From contig CAKTZN010000088.1 in assembly GCA_934635545.1 (NCBI GenBank), positions 1 to 7,598 on the forward strand: a stretch of DNA of 7,598 nt. The letters run 5' to 3'. The position numbers were made by a program, and so were the translations under genes. The notes under the pieces are model-generated. The model did no database searches. It was not told the origin of the DNA and was given only the letters and a program-made list of their open reading frames with translations. This stretch comes from an uncultured Oscillospiraceae bacterium. GTDB taxonomy: Bacteria > Bacillota > Clostridia > Oscillospirales > Oscillospiraceae. Positions 1 to 7,598 of the stretch are shown here, one piece after another. Position 1 is the first letter of the stretch. Every line of letters starts with the position of its first letter.

Positions 1-1295
1 TGGTGGGTCTCGGCGTTGTTGGTGACGGAGAAGGTGGGATCCTCCTCGTTCAGCTTGTTCAGGCCGGTGCCCAGCTTTTCGATCTCCTGCTTGGTCTTGG
101 GGGAGATAGCGCGCTCATAGCAGGCGGGCGCAAAGGCCAGAGGCGCGAACTTGACGTAGGTCTTGGGCTCGCACAGGGTGTCGCCGGTCTTGACCTTGTC
201 CATCTTGCCGATGGCGCCGATATCACCGCAGCAGATCTCCTTGGTCTCCTCGCTCTTCTTGCCCTTCATGGTGTACAGACGGCCCAGCTTTTCGGTGTTG
301 CCGGTGGTCATGTTGTACAGGGACATATCGCCGGTGACCTTGCCGCGGATGACCTTGATCATGGAGTACTTGCCGTACTGGTCGGAGATGGTCTTGAACA
401 CGAAAGCGGCGGTGGTGCCGTTGGGATCGTAAGCGACCTCGATGGCGTTGCCGTCGTCGTCCTCGGCAGCCTCGGCGGGCATGTCGGTGGCCACGGGAAC
501 CAGATCCACGATGGTCTGCATCAGCATGTCAACGCCCATACCGGTGACGGCGGAGCCGCACAGCACGGGGCAGACAGTACCCTCGCGGACGCCGATCTTC
601 AGACCCTTGGCCATATCCTCGGCGGACAGCTCCATGGTCTCGAAGAACTTCTCCATCAGCTCCTCGTCGGCGCCGGCGGCGGCTTCCATCAGCTCGGAGC
701 GCAGGGCCTCCACCTCGTCGGCCATGTCGGCGGGGATGGCGCACTCGCCCTTGGCGTCGTAAGCCTTGTTGTGCAGCAGGTCAACGATCACGGTGACGGC
801 CTTGTTGGCGTCAGCCTTGGTGGCAACGATGGGGGCGATGGCGGTGCCGAACTTACCCTTGACAGCCTCGATGCAGCTGGCGTAGTCGGCGTTGGCCTCC
901 TCCACGCGGTTGATGAACATCATGCGGGGCTTCTTGCCCAGCATCTTCCAGGTACGCTCCATACCGACGGACAGGCCGTCCTTGGCGTTACCCACGATGA
1001 CGGAGCACTCGGCGGCGCGGATGGCGCACACGGCCTCACCGGCGAAATCGAAGTTGCCGGGGGCGTCCATCACGTTGATCTTCTTACCCTTATACATGAC
1101 GGGAGCAAAGGCCAGAGAGATAGAGATCTGGCGCTTGATCTCCTCGGCGTCGTAGTCACAGGTGGTGTTGCCGTCAGCGGTCTTGCCCAGGCGGTCAATA
1201 CCCTTGGTCATGTACAGCATCTGCTCCACCAGAGAGGTCTTGCCGGAGCCGCCGTGGCCCAGCAGGGCAATATTGCGAATGTCGTTTGCAGTCAT
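1..1295 (-). CDS. EF-G-like translation GTPase, N-terminal 431 residues (3' end outside window)
   Basis: This is a translational GTPase of the EF-G superfamily, of the paralogue type common in Clostridia rather than canonical FusA. Its P-loop is GHGGSGKT (residues 13-20), where EF-G has AHIDAGKTT. Switch I contains KRQISIS (54-60), switch II is DAPGNFDF (77-84), and the G5-like motif is CGSA (246-249). A beta-barrel domain II follows from about residue 295, and domain III begins near the window edge; the family is about 690 residues long. The start at 1295 is preceded by GAAGGGAG at 11 nt spacing and by a strong promoter. Two oddities stand out: the G4 motif NKxD reads NRVE (129-132), and the switch II histidine of EF-G (DTPGH) is Asn81. 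The family is thought to act on the ribosome, but the exact role of this paralogue is not established here. An exact match to canonical FusA is unlikely. Family assignment is secure, function is not. Confidence 0.9.
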   Translation of the reverse strand, partial: MTANDIRNIALLGHGGSGKTSLVEQMLYMTKGIDRLGKTADGNTTCDYDAEEIKRQISISLAFAPVMYKGKKINVMDAPGNFDFAGEAVCAIRAAECSVIVGNAKDGLSVGMERTWKMLGKKPRMMFINRVEEANADYASCIEAVKGKFGTAIAPIVATKADANKAVTVIVDLLHNKAYDAKGECAIPADMADEVEALRSELMEAAAGADEELMEKFFETMELSAEDMAKGLKIGVREGTVCPVLCGSAVTGMGVDMLMQTIVDLVPVATDMPAEAAEDDDGNAIEVAYDPNGTTAAFVFKTISDQYGKYSMIKVIRGKVTGDMSLYNMTTGNTEKLGRLYTMKGKKSEETKEICCGDIGAIGKMDKVKTGDTLCEPKTYVKFAPLAFAPACYERAISPKTKQEIEKLGTGLNKLNEEDPTFSVTNNAETH

Positions 1296-1306
1296 AATGG
1301 TGTGTT

Positions 1307-1314
1307 CTCCCTTC
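1307..1314 (-). promoter_or_regulatory. Ribosome binding site of the EF-G-like gene
   Basis: On the minus strand this reads GAAGGGAG, 11 nt before the ATG at 1295. No other good in-frame start lies nearby, so it supports that start. Confidence 0.7.
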
Positions 1315-1365
1315 AATTTGATCCAGCGCACGGGCGCTGCCGCGCGCAATACGCTCAACATGACG

Positions 1366-1394
1366 ATTATAGCTCACTTTTTCAAGTCTGACAA
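1366..1394 (-). promoter_or_regulatory. Sigma-A-type promoter of the EF-G-like gene
   Basis: On the minus strand the -35 is TTGTCA (1389-1394), then a 17 nt spacer, then a perfect -10 TATAAT (1366-1371). Transcription should begin near 1359, giving a leader of about 60 nt before the ATG at 1295. The leader holds a small GC hairpin (CAGCGC, 4 nt loop, GCGCTG, at 1324-1339) of unknown significance. The promoter lies downstream of both ftsH terminators, so the EF-G-like gene is probably its own transcription unit. Confidence 0.85.
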
Positions 1395-1417
1395 CCTTTA
1401 TTTTTGATATTTGTATG

Positions 1418-1444
1418 AAAAATCCCGCGTACTGCGGGATTTTT
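1418..1444. terminator. Hairpin with A/T tracts on both sides, probable bidirectional terminator
   Basis: AAAAATCCCGC (1418-1428), a 5 nt loop, and GCGGGATTTTT (1434-1444) form a perfect 11 bp stem whose outer part is the T tract in either direction. On the minus strand it is a second stop for read-through from ftsH, just before the EF-G-like promoter. No gene on the plus strand runs into it in this window, so its use in that direction is unsupported. Confidence 0.7.
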
Positions 1445-1497
1445 CGTCAACTTATACAATGCGCATTTCCTTTTTCTGGTCAGGTCGCCAAGGGCGC

Positions 1498-1527
1498 AAA
1501 AAGGAGCGGGCGAAACTGCCCGCTCCT
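1498..1527 (-). terminator. Intrinsic terminator of ftsH
   Basis: On the minus strand, AGGAGCGGGC, a 6 nt loop and GCCCGCTCCT form a perfect 10 bp GC-rich stem (1502-1527). A run of T follows directly (complement of 1498-1502). It lies about 20 nt past the ftsH stop codon and is a textbook rho-independent terminator. Confidence 0.9.
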
Positions 1528-1547
1528 CATCTGTTCTGATGCTTGCC

Positions 1548-3698
<2,151 letters not shown>

Positions 3699-3702
3699 GG
3701 AA

Positions 3703-3710
3703 TCCTCCTT
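3703..3710 (-). promoter_or_regulatory. Ribosome binding site that fixes the ftsH start
   Basis: AAGGAGGA on the minus strand, with the GGAGG core 5 nt from the ATG at 3698. It decides between this start and the in-frame ATG 18 codons upstream (3752), which has no comparable site. Confidence 0.85.
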
Positions 3711-3742
3711 GCAAGAGTGGAAGCATTCTAAGTGTAAGTGCC

Positions 3743-3771
3743 AGTATACCACAAAAGCCGCCGCCTCACAA
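3743..3771 (-). promoter_or_regulatory. Promoter of ftsH
   Basis: On the minus strand the -35 is TTGTGA (3766-3771), then a 17 nt spacer, then the -10 TATACT (3743-3748), preceded by TGG as an extended -10. Transcription should begin near 3736, giving a leader of about 38 nt. A short inverted repeat (GCCGC, 7 nt, GCGGC; 3760-3776) overlaps the -35 and could be an operator, but this is weak. Confidence 0.75.
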
Positions 3772-3815
3772 GCGGCACGTTGTCCCTTTTTCTGTAAAAT
3801 TTCTATGAATCGGGC

Positions 3816-3844
3816 TTTATCTTGCCGCGGGGGTATGGTATAAT
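3816..3844 (+). promoter_or_regulatory. Promoter of the rlmB operon
   Basis: A perfect TATAAT (3839-3844) preceded by TGG gives an extended -10. The best-spaced -35 is the poor TTTATC (3816-3821, 17 nt spacer). Extended -10 promoters often tolerate a weak -35. The expected start is near 3851, giving a leader of about 36 nt. It is divergent from the ftsH promoter, with the two -35 regions about 45 bp apart. Confidence 0.75.
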
Positions 3845-3869
3845 CAATGCTGTATTGGTATCAACTGAC

Positions 3870-3877
3870 GGAAGGAA
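3870..3877 (+). promoter_or_regulatory. Ribosome binding site of rlmB
   Basis: GGAAGGAA, 9 nt before the ATG at 3887. It supports that start over later in-frame ATG codons. Confidence 0.7.
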
Positions 3878-3886
3878 CGATCATCT

Positions 3887-4669
3887 ATGAACGAACAAGC
3901 TGCCGCTCCCAAGCGCCGCCCCATGCCCGAGGCGGAGGCCGACGGCATTATCGAGGGCCGCAACGCGGTCATTGAAGCTCTCCGCTCCGGCACGGCCATC
4001 GACAAGATCTATCTGGCCAAGGGCGAGACGGACAAGACCCTGGGCCACATCGCCTCCAAGGCCCGCGCTGCGGGCATCGTGGTGGTGGAGGCCGACCGCC
4101 GCAAGCTGGACAACATGTCCCGCACCCACGCCCACCAGGGCGTCATCGCCCTGGCCGCCGTCCGGGAATATGTGACGGTGGACAGCATCCTGCGCTCCGC
4201 CGCCGACAAGGGCGAGGCCCCGCTGCTGGTGGTGTGCGACGAGATCTCCGATCCCCACAATCTGGGCGCCATCCTCCGCACCGCCGAGTGTGCCGGCGCC
4301 CACGGCGTCATCATCCCCAAGCGCCGCAGCGCGGGACTGACCGCCATCGTGGCCAAGACCTCCGCCGGTGCCGTCAGCTATATGCCGGTGGCCCGGGTGG
4401 CCAACATCCCCTCCCTGCTGAAGGACCTGAAGAAGCAGGGCGTGTGGGTGTTCGGCACCGCCGCCGACGGCAACACCACCCTCTATAGCGCCGACCTGAA
4501 GGGCCCCGCCGCCATCGTCATCGGCTCCGAGGGCGACGGCATGACCCGCCTGGCGGCGGAAAACTGTGATTTTCTGGTAAGCATCCCCATGAAGGGACAC
4601 ATCTCCTCCCTGAACGCCTCCGCCGCGGCAGCCATCCTGCTGTACGAGGCGGTACGCCAGCGGAGCTGA
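3887..4669 (+). CDS. rlmB: 23S rRNA (guanosine-2'-O-)-methyltransferase RlmB, TrmH/SpoU family
   Basis: A 260-residue SPOUT-fold enzyme. The family transfers a methyl group from S-adenosylmethionine to the 2'-OH of a guanosine in the 23S rRNA peptidyl-transferase region (G2251 in E. coli numbering). An L30e-like substrate-binding domain opens with IIEGRNAVIEAL (21-32) and ends with the HAHQGVIA segment (81-88). The knotted catalytic domain has motif 1 DPHNLGAILRTAE (122-134; Asn125, Arg131), motif 2 IVIGSEGDGM (210-219; Glu215) and motif 3 SIPMKGHISSLNAS (232-245; Ser241, Asn243), all complete. The protein has an extension of roughly 18 residues ahead of the IEGRN motif, and its length is normal for RlmB. 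It is the first gene of a two-gene operon with the P-type ATPase-like gene 13 nt downstream. A related TrmH-family target cannot be fully excluded. Confidence 0.93.
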   Translation: MNEQAAAPKRRPMPEAEADGIIEGRNAVIEALRSGTAIDKIYLAKGETDKTLGHIASKARAAGIVVVEADRRKLDNMSRTHAHQGVIALAAVREYVTVDSILRSAADKGEAPLLVVCDEISDPHNLGAILRTAECAGAHGVIIPKRRSAGLTAIVAKTSAGAVSYMPVARVANIPSLLKDLKKQGVWVFGTAADGNTTLYSADLKGPAAIVIGSEGDGMTRLAAENCDFLVSIPMKGHISSLNASAAAAILLYEAVRQRS

Positions 4670-4682
4670 GAAAAGGACATCC

Positions 4683-6911
4683 ATGCGCAGGCAAGACGAG
4701 GCACAACTGCATACCCCGCCCATCCCGGAGGATGAGGCGTTCACCCTGGAGTCCATCCTGGCCGAATACGGCAAGGGTGGGCGTCAGCCTGCCCAAACGG
4801 AGGAAGCCCCCCCTCCCCAGCCCGCGCCGGAGCCCATCCCGGAACCCATCCCGGAACCTGAACCGGAACCTGTCCCCCCGCCGGAACCCGCGCCAGAGCC
4901 GGAGTCGGAGGAGGAGATCACCACACGGCTGCCCAGGCCGGAGAAAAAGCACAAGAAGAAAAAGCCCCGGAAGAAGCAGGATACCGCGGAATTCCCGGTG
5001 ATCCGCACCGCGCCGGAGCCCACGCCGCCCCCTCCCCCGCCGAAACCTGCGCCGGAGCCGGAGGAGGAGCTGCCGCCGGACCGGGTCTCTCTGAAAAACC
5101 TTATGTACGACACGGTGGATTCCGTGCTGGCGGAGAATGACGACGGCATCCTGGAGGAGCCGCCCACCCTGCGTGAGCGGCTGCAGGAGCTGCTGAATCG
5201 CCGCCGTTCCCGGAAAAAGCCCCGCCCCCGCCACGATACCGAGCAGCTCTGGGAGGAGCCGGAGCGCCGCAGACCCGAGCCGGAGCCGGAACCGGAGCCC
5301 GACAGTGACGAGGCCTTCCGGGCGGAAAAGCGCCGGGTGAAGCACACCCGCCGCGCCCTGACCGTTCTCACCTTCCCGGTGGCGGCACTGCTGGCCCTGG
5401 CGATCCTGGACGGTCTGGGCTATATGCCCGCCCAGTGGCTGGAAAGCCCTCTGCTGCGCGCCTATGTGCCCTGCGGCATCCTGCTGATCACGGCGCTGCT
5501 GGCGGCGGACGTGTGGAAGCACGCCATCGGTGAGCTGAAAGAACGCCATGTGGCCAGCGCCCTGGGCGCACTGCTGCTGACCCTTATCGTCGTTCTTGAC
5601 GGCGTCGTGTCCGCCGCCGTCACCCAGGACAGCCACGTCCCCTTCGCCGCCACCGCCGCCCTTCTCCTGTGGATAGAGCAGTGGTCGTTGCTGTTGCGGG
5701 CCGAAGCCCGGCGCGAGGCGTTCCAACTGGTGAACGTGGGCGGTGAGCCCCCCTATGTGGCCTCCGTCACCGACGCCGGTGTCTGCAAGCAGAAGGGCCG
5801 CTTGTCCGGCTTCTATCATATGACGGACAAGCCCGATCCGGCCCGCCGCTGGCAGTGGTATCTCACCCCCCTGCTGCTCAGCGCCGCCACGGTGCTCTCC
5901 GCGGTGGTGTGCCTCTCCAACCAGTGTATGGAGCGCTTCCTATGGGTCTGGTCGGCCCACCTGACGGTGGCGCTGCCCCTGTCCCTGCCGCTGACGGCGG
6001 CGCTTCCCTTCCAGCGGCTCCAGCACCGGCTGACCCGGGGCGGCAGTGCCCTGGCCGGTTACGCGGGAGCGCCTCCCCTCAGCCGTGCCCGCCAGTTGGT
6101 GGTGACGGAGAACGACCTCTTCCCCACCGGCACGGTGGCCTTCAACGGCTATAAGGTCTATGGCGAGGAGCGGGTCAAAATGCTCTCCTACGCCGCCGGG
6201 ATGGCCCAGGCGGCCCACAGTCAGCTCTCTCCCCTGTTCCGCCAGCAGCTTGCGGCGGAGGGCGGCTTCTCCGCCCGGGTGGACGACCTGCGCTTCTGCG
6301 AGGAGGGCGGCGTCACCGGCATGATCCGGGGCGAGACGGTGGCCATGGGCAGCGCGTACTTCATGCGCAAGCAGAAGGTGGCCCTGCCCCACGACCTGAA
6401 GCTGCAGACCGGCGTATTCCTGGCCATCGACGGTGTGCTGGGCGCCATCTTCGTCATCAAGTATCAGCCCTCCCGCAATGTGGACTGGGCCCTGCGGGCC
6501 ATGCGCCGCGCCGGACTGCGGCCCGTGCTGGCCGTCCGCAGCGGCAATGTGACCCCCGGCCTTCTCAAGCGGAAGTTCGGCGTGGACTGCAAGCCCCTCT
6601 ACCCCAATGTCTCCGCCCGTCTGGCACTGTCCGACGTGATGGAGCAGCAGGGCGACGCCCCCAACGCCGTCATCTACCGGGAGGGGCTCATGCCCCTGGC
6701 TGAGGCCGCCATCGGCTCCCGCCGCCTGCGCAGCGTTGTCAGGACCGGCACCTGGCTGTGCTATGCCGGTGCAGTGGTGGGCCTGCTGCTGACCTACTAT
6801 CTCACCTCTGTGGGCAGCTACGGCACCCTCTCTCCCCTGTACATGTTGGCCTTCCTGGCCCTGTGGCTGCTGCCCACACTGCTGCTCAGCGGTCTTGCCA
6901 AGCGGTTCTGA
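4683..6911 (+). CDS. P1B-type ATPase-like membrane protein, probable pseudoenzyme with Pro/Glu/Lys-rich N-terminus
   Basis: A 742-residue protein I cannot name; no function is claimed. Residues 1-225 are predicted cytoplasmic, with EP/PEP tracts (about 43-73, 111-127, 196-207) and a Lys/Arg block (88-98). Eight hydrophobic segments follow at about 227-245, 259-276, 290-312, 318-337, 393-413, 419-442, 688-709 and 718-738. This is the 4+2+2 order of P1B heavy-metal ATPases. Residues 443-687 match P/N-domain landmarks, but the signature residues are changed. The metal-site CPC is LPL (431-433). DKTGT appears as FPTGT (480-484), so the phosphorylated Asp is Phe. TGDN is RSGN (619-622), and GDGxND is lost near 663-672. 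The actuator loop between helices 4 and 5 is only about 53 residues and has no TGE. An AAAGGA site precedes the ATG. The reading frame is intact, so this looks like a maintained non-catalytic relative rather than a decaying gene. The P-type assignment rests on topology and motif order, not on a database match. Confidence 0.75.
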   Translation: MRRQDEAQLHTPPIPEDEAFTLESILAEYGKGGRQPAQTEEAPPPQPAPEPIPEPIPEPEPEPVPPPEPAPEPESEEEITTRLPRPEKKHKKKKPRKKQDTAEFPVIRTAPEPTPPPPPPKPAPEPEEELPPDRVSLKNLMYDTVDSVLAENDDGILEEPPTLRERLQELLNRRRSRKKPRPRHDTEQLWEEPERRRPEPEPEPEPDSDEAFRAEKRRVKHTRRALTVLTFPVAALLALAILDGLGYMPAQWLESPLLRAYVPCGILLITALLAADVWKHAIGELKERHVASALGALLLTLIVVLDGVVSAAVTQDSHVPFAATAALLLWIEQWSLLLRAEARREAFQLVNVGGEPPYVASVTDAGVCKQKGRLSGFYHMTDKPDPARRWQWYLTPLLLSAATVLSAVVCLSNQCMERFLWVWSAHLTVALPLSLPLTAALPFQRLQHRLTRGGSALAGYAGAPPLSRARQLVVTENDLFPTGTVAFNGYKVYGEERVKMLSYAAGMAQAAHSQLSPLFRQQLAAEGGFSARVDDLRFCEEGGVTGMIRGETVAMGSAYFMRKQKVALPHDLKLQTGVFLAIDGVLGAIFVIKYQPSRNVDWALRAMRRAGLRPVLAVRSGNVTPGLLKRKFGVDCKPLYPNVSARLALSDVMEQQGDAPNAVIYREGLMPLAEAAIGSRRLRSVVRTGTWLCYAGAVVGLLLTYYLTSVGSYGTLSPLYMLAFLALWLLPTLLLSGLAKRF
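4833..4868 (+). repeat. 12-bp tandem repeat coding for EP-rich tract
   Basis: CCCATCCCGGAA occurs twice head to tail (4833-4844, 4845-4856), followed by a diverged third copy CCTGAACCGGAA (4857-4868). They encode P-I-P-E units inside the N-terminal region of the P-type ATPase-like protein. A similar GAGCCG/GAACCG hexamer tract recurs near 5277-5300. Such tracts commonly vary in copy number. Confidence 0.8.
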
Positions 6912-6919
6912 TGAAATCC

Positions 6920-6936
6920 GTGCCGCACAGCGGCAC
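6920..6936 (+). other. Small perfect hairpin downstream of the P-type ATPase-like gene
   Basis: GTGCCGC, a 3 nt loop and GCGGCAC form a 7 bp stem starting 9 nt after the stop codon. No T run follows directly; a short TTTT comes 9 nt later. It may help 3' end stability or act as a weak first terminator before the strong one at 6955-7003. Confidence 0.5.
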
Positions 6937-6954
6937 ACCATTGCTTTTCGCTTA

Positions 6955-7003
6955 TAAGCATGAAAAAGTCACGCGGCAGCGCCGCGTGACTTTTTTATGC
7001 TTA
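6955..7003. terminator. Long bidirectional terminator between convergent genes
   Basis: The arms 6955-6977 and 6981-7003 pair over 23 bp around a 3 nt loop, with one G-T wobble. The core is AAAAAGTCACGCGGC / GCCGCGTGACTTTTT. Because the outer part is A on one side and T on the other, each strand has a GC-rich stem followed by a T run. It ends the rlmB operon on the plus strand. On the minus strand it ends the pyrophosphatase gene, whose stop is at 7008, only 5 nt away. Confidence 0.92.
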
Positions 7004-7007
7004 CTTC

Positions 7008-7598
7008 TTAGCCCCACAACGTGGTCAGCATGGGAATGACCTGCTTCTTGCGGGACATGACGCCCGGCAGGAACACCGTGTTGTCCTTGGGCTCCGCGGC
7101 AAAGGCGTTGCGGATGACCTCGTCGCTGCCGATGTACAGCAGTTGGGTGCCCTCCTGCAAAACGTCCGTCAGCATCAGGATCACCATGTCGTAGCCGTGC
7201 TCCTGCCGCATCCGGCGCATGGCCTTCAGCAGATCGTCCTTGCGCTCCATCAGGTGCTCGGAGTTAATGCACGTCACCTGACCCACGCCCAGATTCTGCT
7301 CGGCGATGTGGAACTCCTTGAAGTCGCTGCGCAGCAGCTCCTCGGCGGACTTGCCGTCCACCGCGCCGGCGGCGAACAGCTCGCGGCCCAGGTCGTCCAG
7401 CGACACGCGGGCCATGCGGGCCAGGCGCTCCGCCATGGCGATATCCCGCTTGGTGCAGGTGGGAGACTTGAACATGACCGTATCCGACAGGATGGCCGCC
7501 GCCATCAGCCCCGCCATATGGGGCGAGGGCATGACGCCGTGCTCCTGATACATGGAGGTGATGATGGTGTTGGTGCTGCCCACCGGCTCGTTGCGGAC
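7008..7598 (-). CDS. ppaC: Manganese-dependent inorganic pyrophosphatase (family II), C-terminal part
   Basis: The visible 196 residues are the C-terminal part of a DHH/DHHA2 family II pyrophosphatase, which hydrolyses PPi to phosphate in the cytoplasm and so drives biosynthetic reactions forward. The frame stays open to the window edge, so the start is outside. Visible landmarks are NEPVGSTNT (visible residues 3-11) and AAILSDTVMFKSPTCT with metal-binding Asp39. The DHHA2 domain ends with the phosphate-binding SRKKQVIP (182-189), a few residues before the stop as in Bacillus subtilis PpaC. The N-terminal DHH part with the remaining metal ligands lies outside. I therefore cannot tell a short (about 310 residue) PpaC from a longer form with inserted CBS domains, which occurs in Clostridia. 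It is convergent with the rlmB operon and shares its terminator. Confidence 0.93.
   Translation of the reverse strand, partial: VRNEPVGSTNTIITSMYQEHGVMPSPHMAGLMAAAILSDTVMFKSPTCTKRDIAMAERLARMARVSLDDLGRELFAAGAVDGKSAEELLRSDFKEFHIAEQNLGVGQVTCINSEHLMERKDDLLKAMRRMRQEHGYDMVILMLTDVLQEGTQLLYIGSDEVIRNAFAAEPKDNTVFLPGVMSRKKQVIPMLTTLWG

Noticed and set aside
1296..1360. Riboswitch or leader-peptide attenuator in the EF-G-like leader
   Set aside because: The leader is only about 60 nt, with a 6 bp hairpin and no terminator or known aptamer pattern.
3..1391. A 462-codon open frame on the plus strand opposite the EF-G-like gene
   Set aside because: Same explanation: low-complexity Gly/Leu/His/Val translation, with no family features. 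It runs through the promoter of the real gene.
1451..1456. TATAAG on the minus strand as a -10 box
   Set aside because: No acceptable -35 at 16-18 nt, and a far better promoter lies at 1366-1394.
3699..3752. Upstream in-frame ATG (3752) as the ftsH start
   Set aside because: It lies upstream of the -10 box and predicted transcript start, lacks a good ribosome binding site, and would add 18 residues not typical of FtsH.
4518..5819. A 433-codon minus-strand frame opposite the pseudo-ATPase N-terminus, and other frames nearby
   Set aside because: Gly/Arg/Leu-rich shadow produced by the Pro/Glu-rich codons of the true gene. No start signals.
4683..6911. Active copper- or zinc-exporting ATPase
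   Set aside because: No CPC, DKTGT, TGE, TGD or GDGxND motif is present, so the normal catalytic cycle is not possible as read.

Overview
The window is GC-rich chromosomal DNA with strong Shine-Dalgarno sites, sigma-A-type promoters and intrinsic terminators. The protein sequences (a clostridial-style EF-G paralogue, FtsH, RlmB and a DHH/DHHA2 pyrophosphatase) point to a high-GC Bacillota of the class Clostridia, most plausibly an Oscillospiraceae-type gut anaerobe. That placement is inferred from protein style and base composition only. I see no mobile element, CRISPR array, tRNA or rRNA.

Layout: bases 1-1295 (minus) hold the first 431 codons of an EF-G-like translation GTPase, with its own near-consensus promoter at 1366-1394. 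Bases 1296-1547 are non-coding and hold that promoter and two hairpin terminators. Bases 1548-3698 (minus) encode the membrane AAA+ zinc protease FtsH. Bases 3699-3886 form a divergent promoter region with one promoter for ftsH and one for rlmB. Bases 3887-4669 (plus) encode RlmB, a 23S rRNA ribose methyltransferase. Thirteen bases later, 4683-6911 (plus) encode a 742-residue membrane protein. It has the eight-helix layout and the P/N-domain landmarks of a P1B-type (heavy-metal) ATPase, but every catalytic motif is replaced. A long bidirectional terminator (6955-7003) closes this operon and also serves the convergent gene at 7008-7598 (minus), the C-terminal part of a manganese-dependent inorganic pyrophosphatase that runs off the right edge.

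The recognisable genes are housekeeping functions: translation (EF-G-like), rRNA modification (RlmB), membrane proteolysis (FtsH) and pyrophosphate removal (PpaC). The unusual item is the gene behind rlmB, a probable P-type ATPase pseudoenzyme with a 225-residue Pro/Glu/Lys-rich cytoplasmic N-terminus. A second oddity is the EF-G-like protein, whose guanine-recognition motif reads NRVE instead of NKxD and whose switch II lacks the usual histidine.
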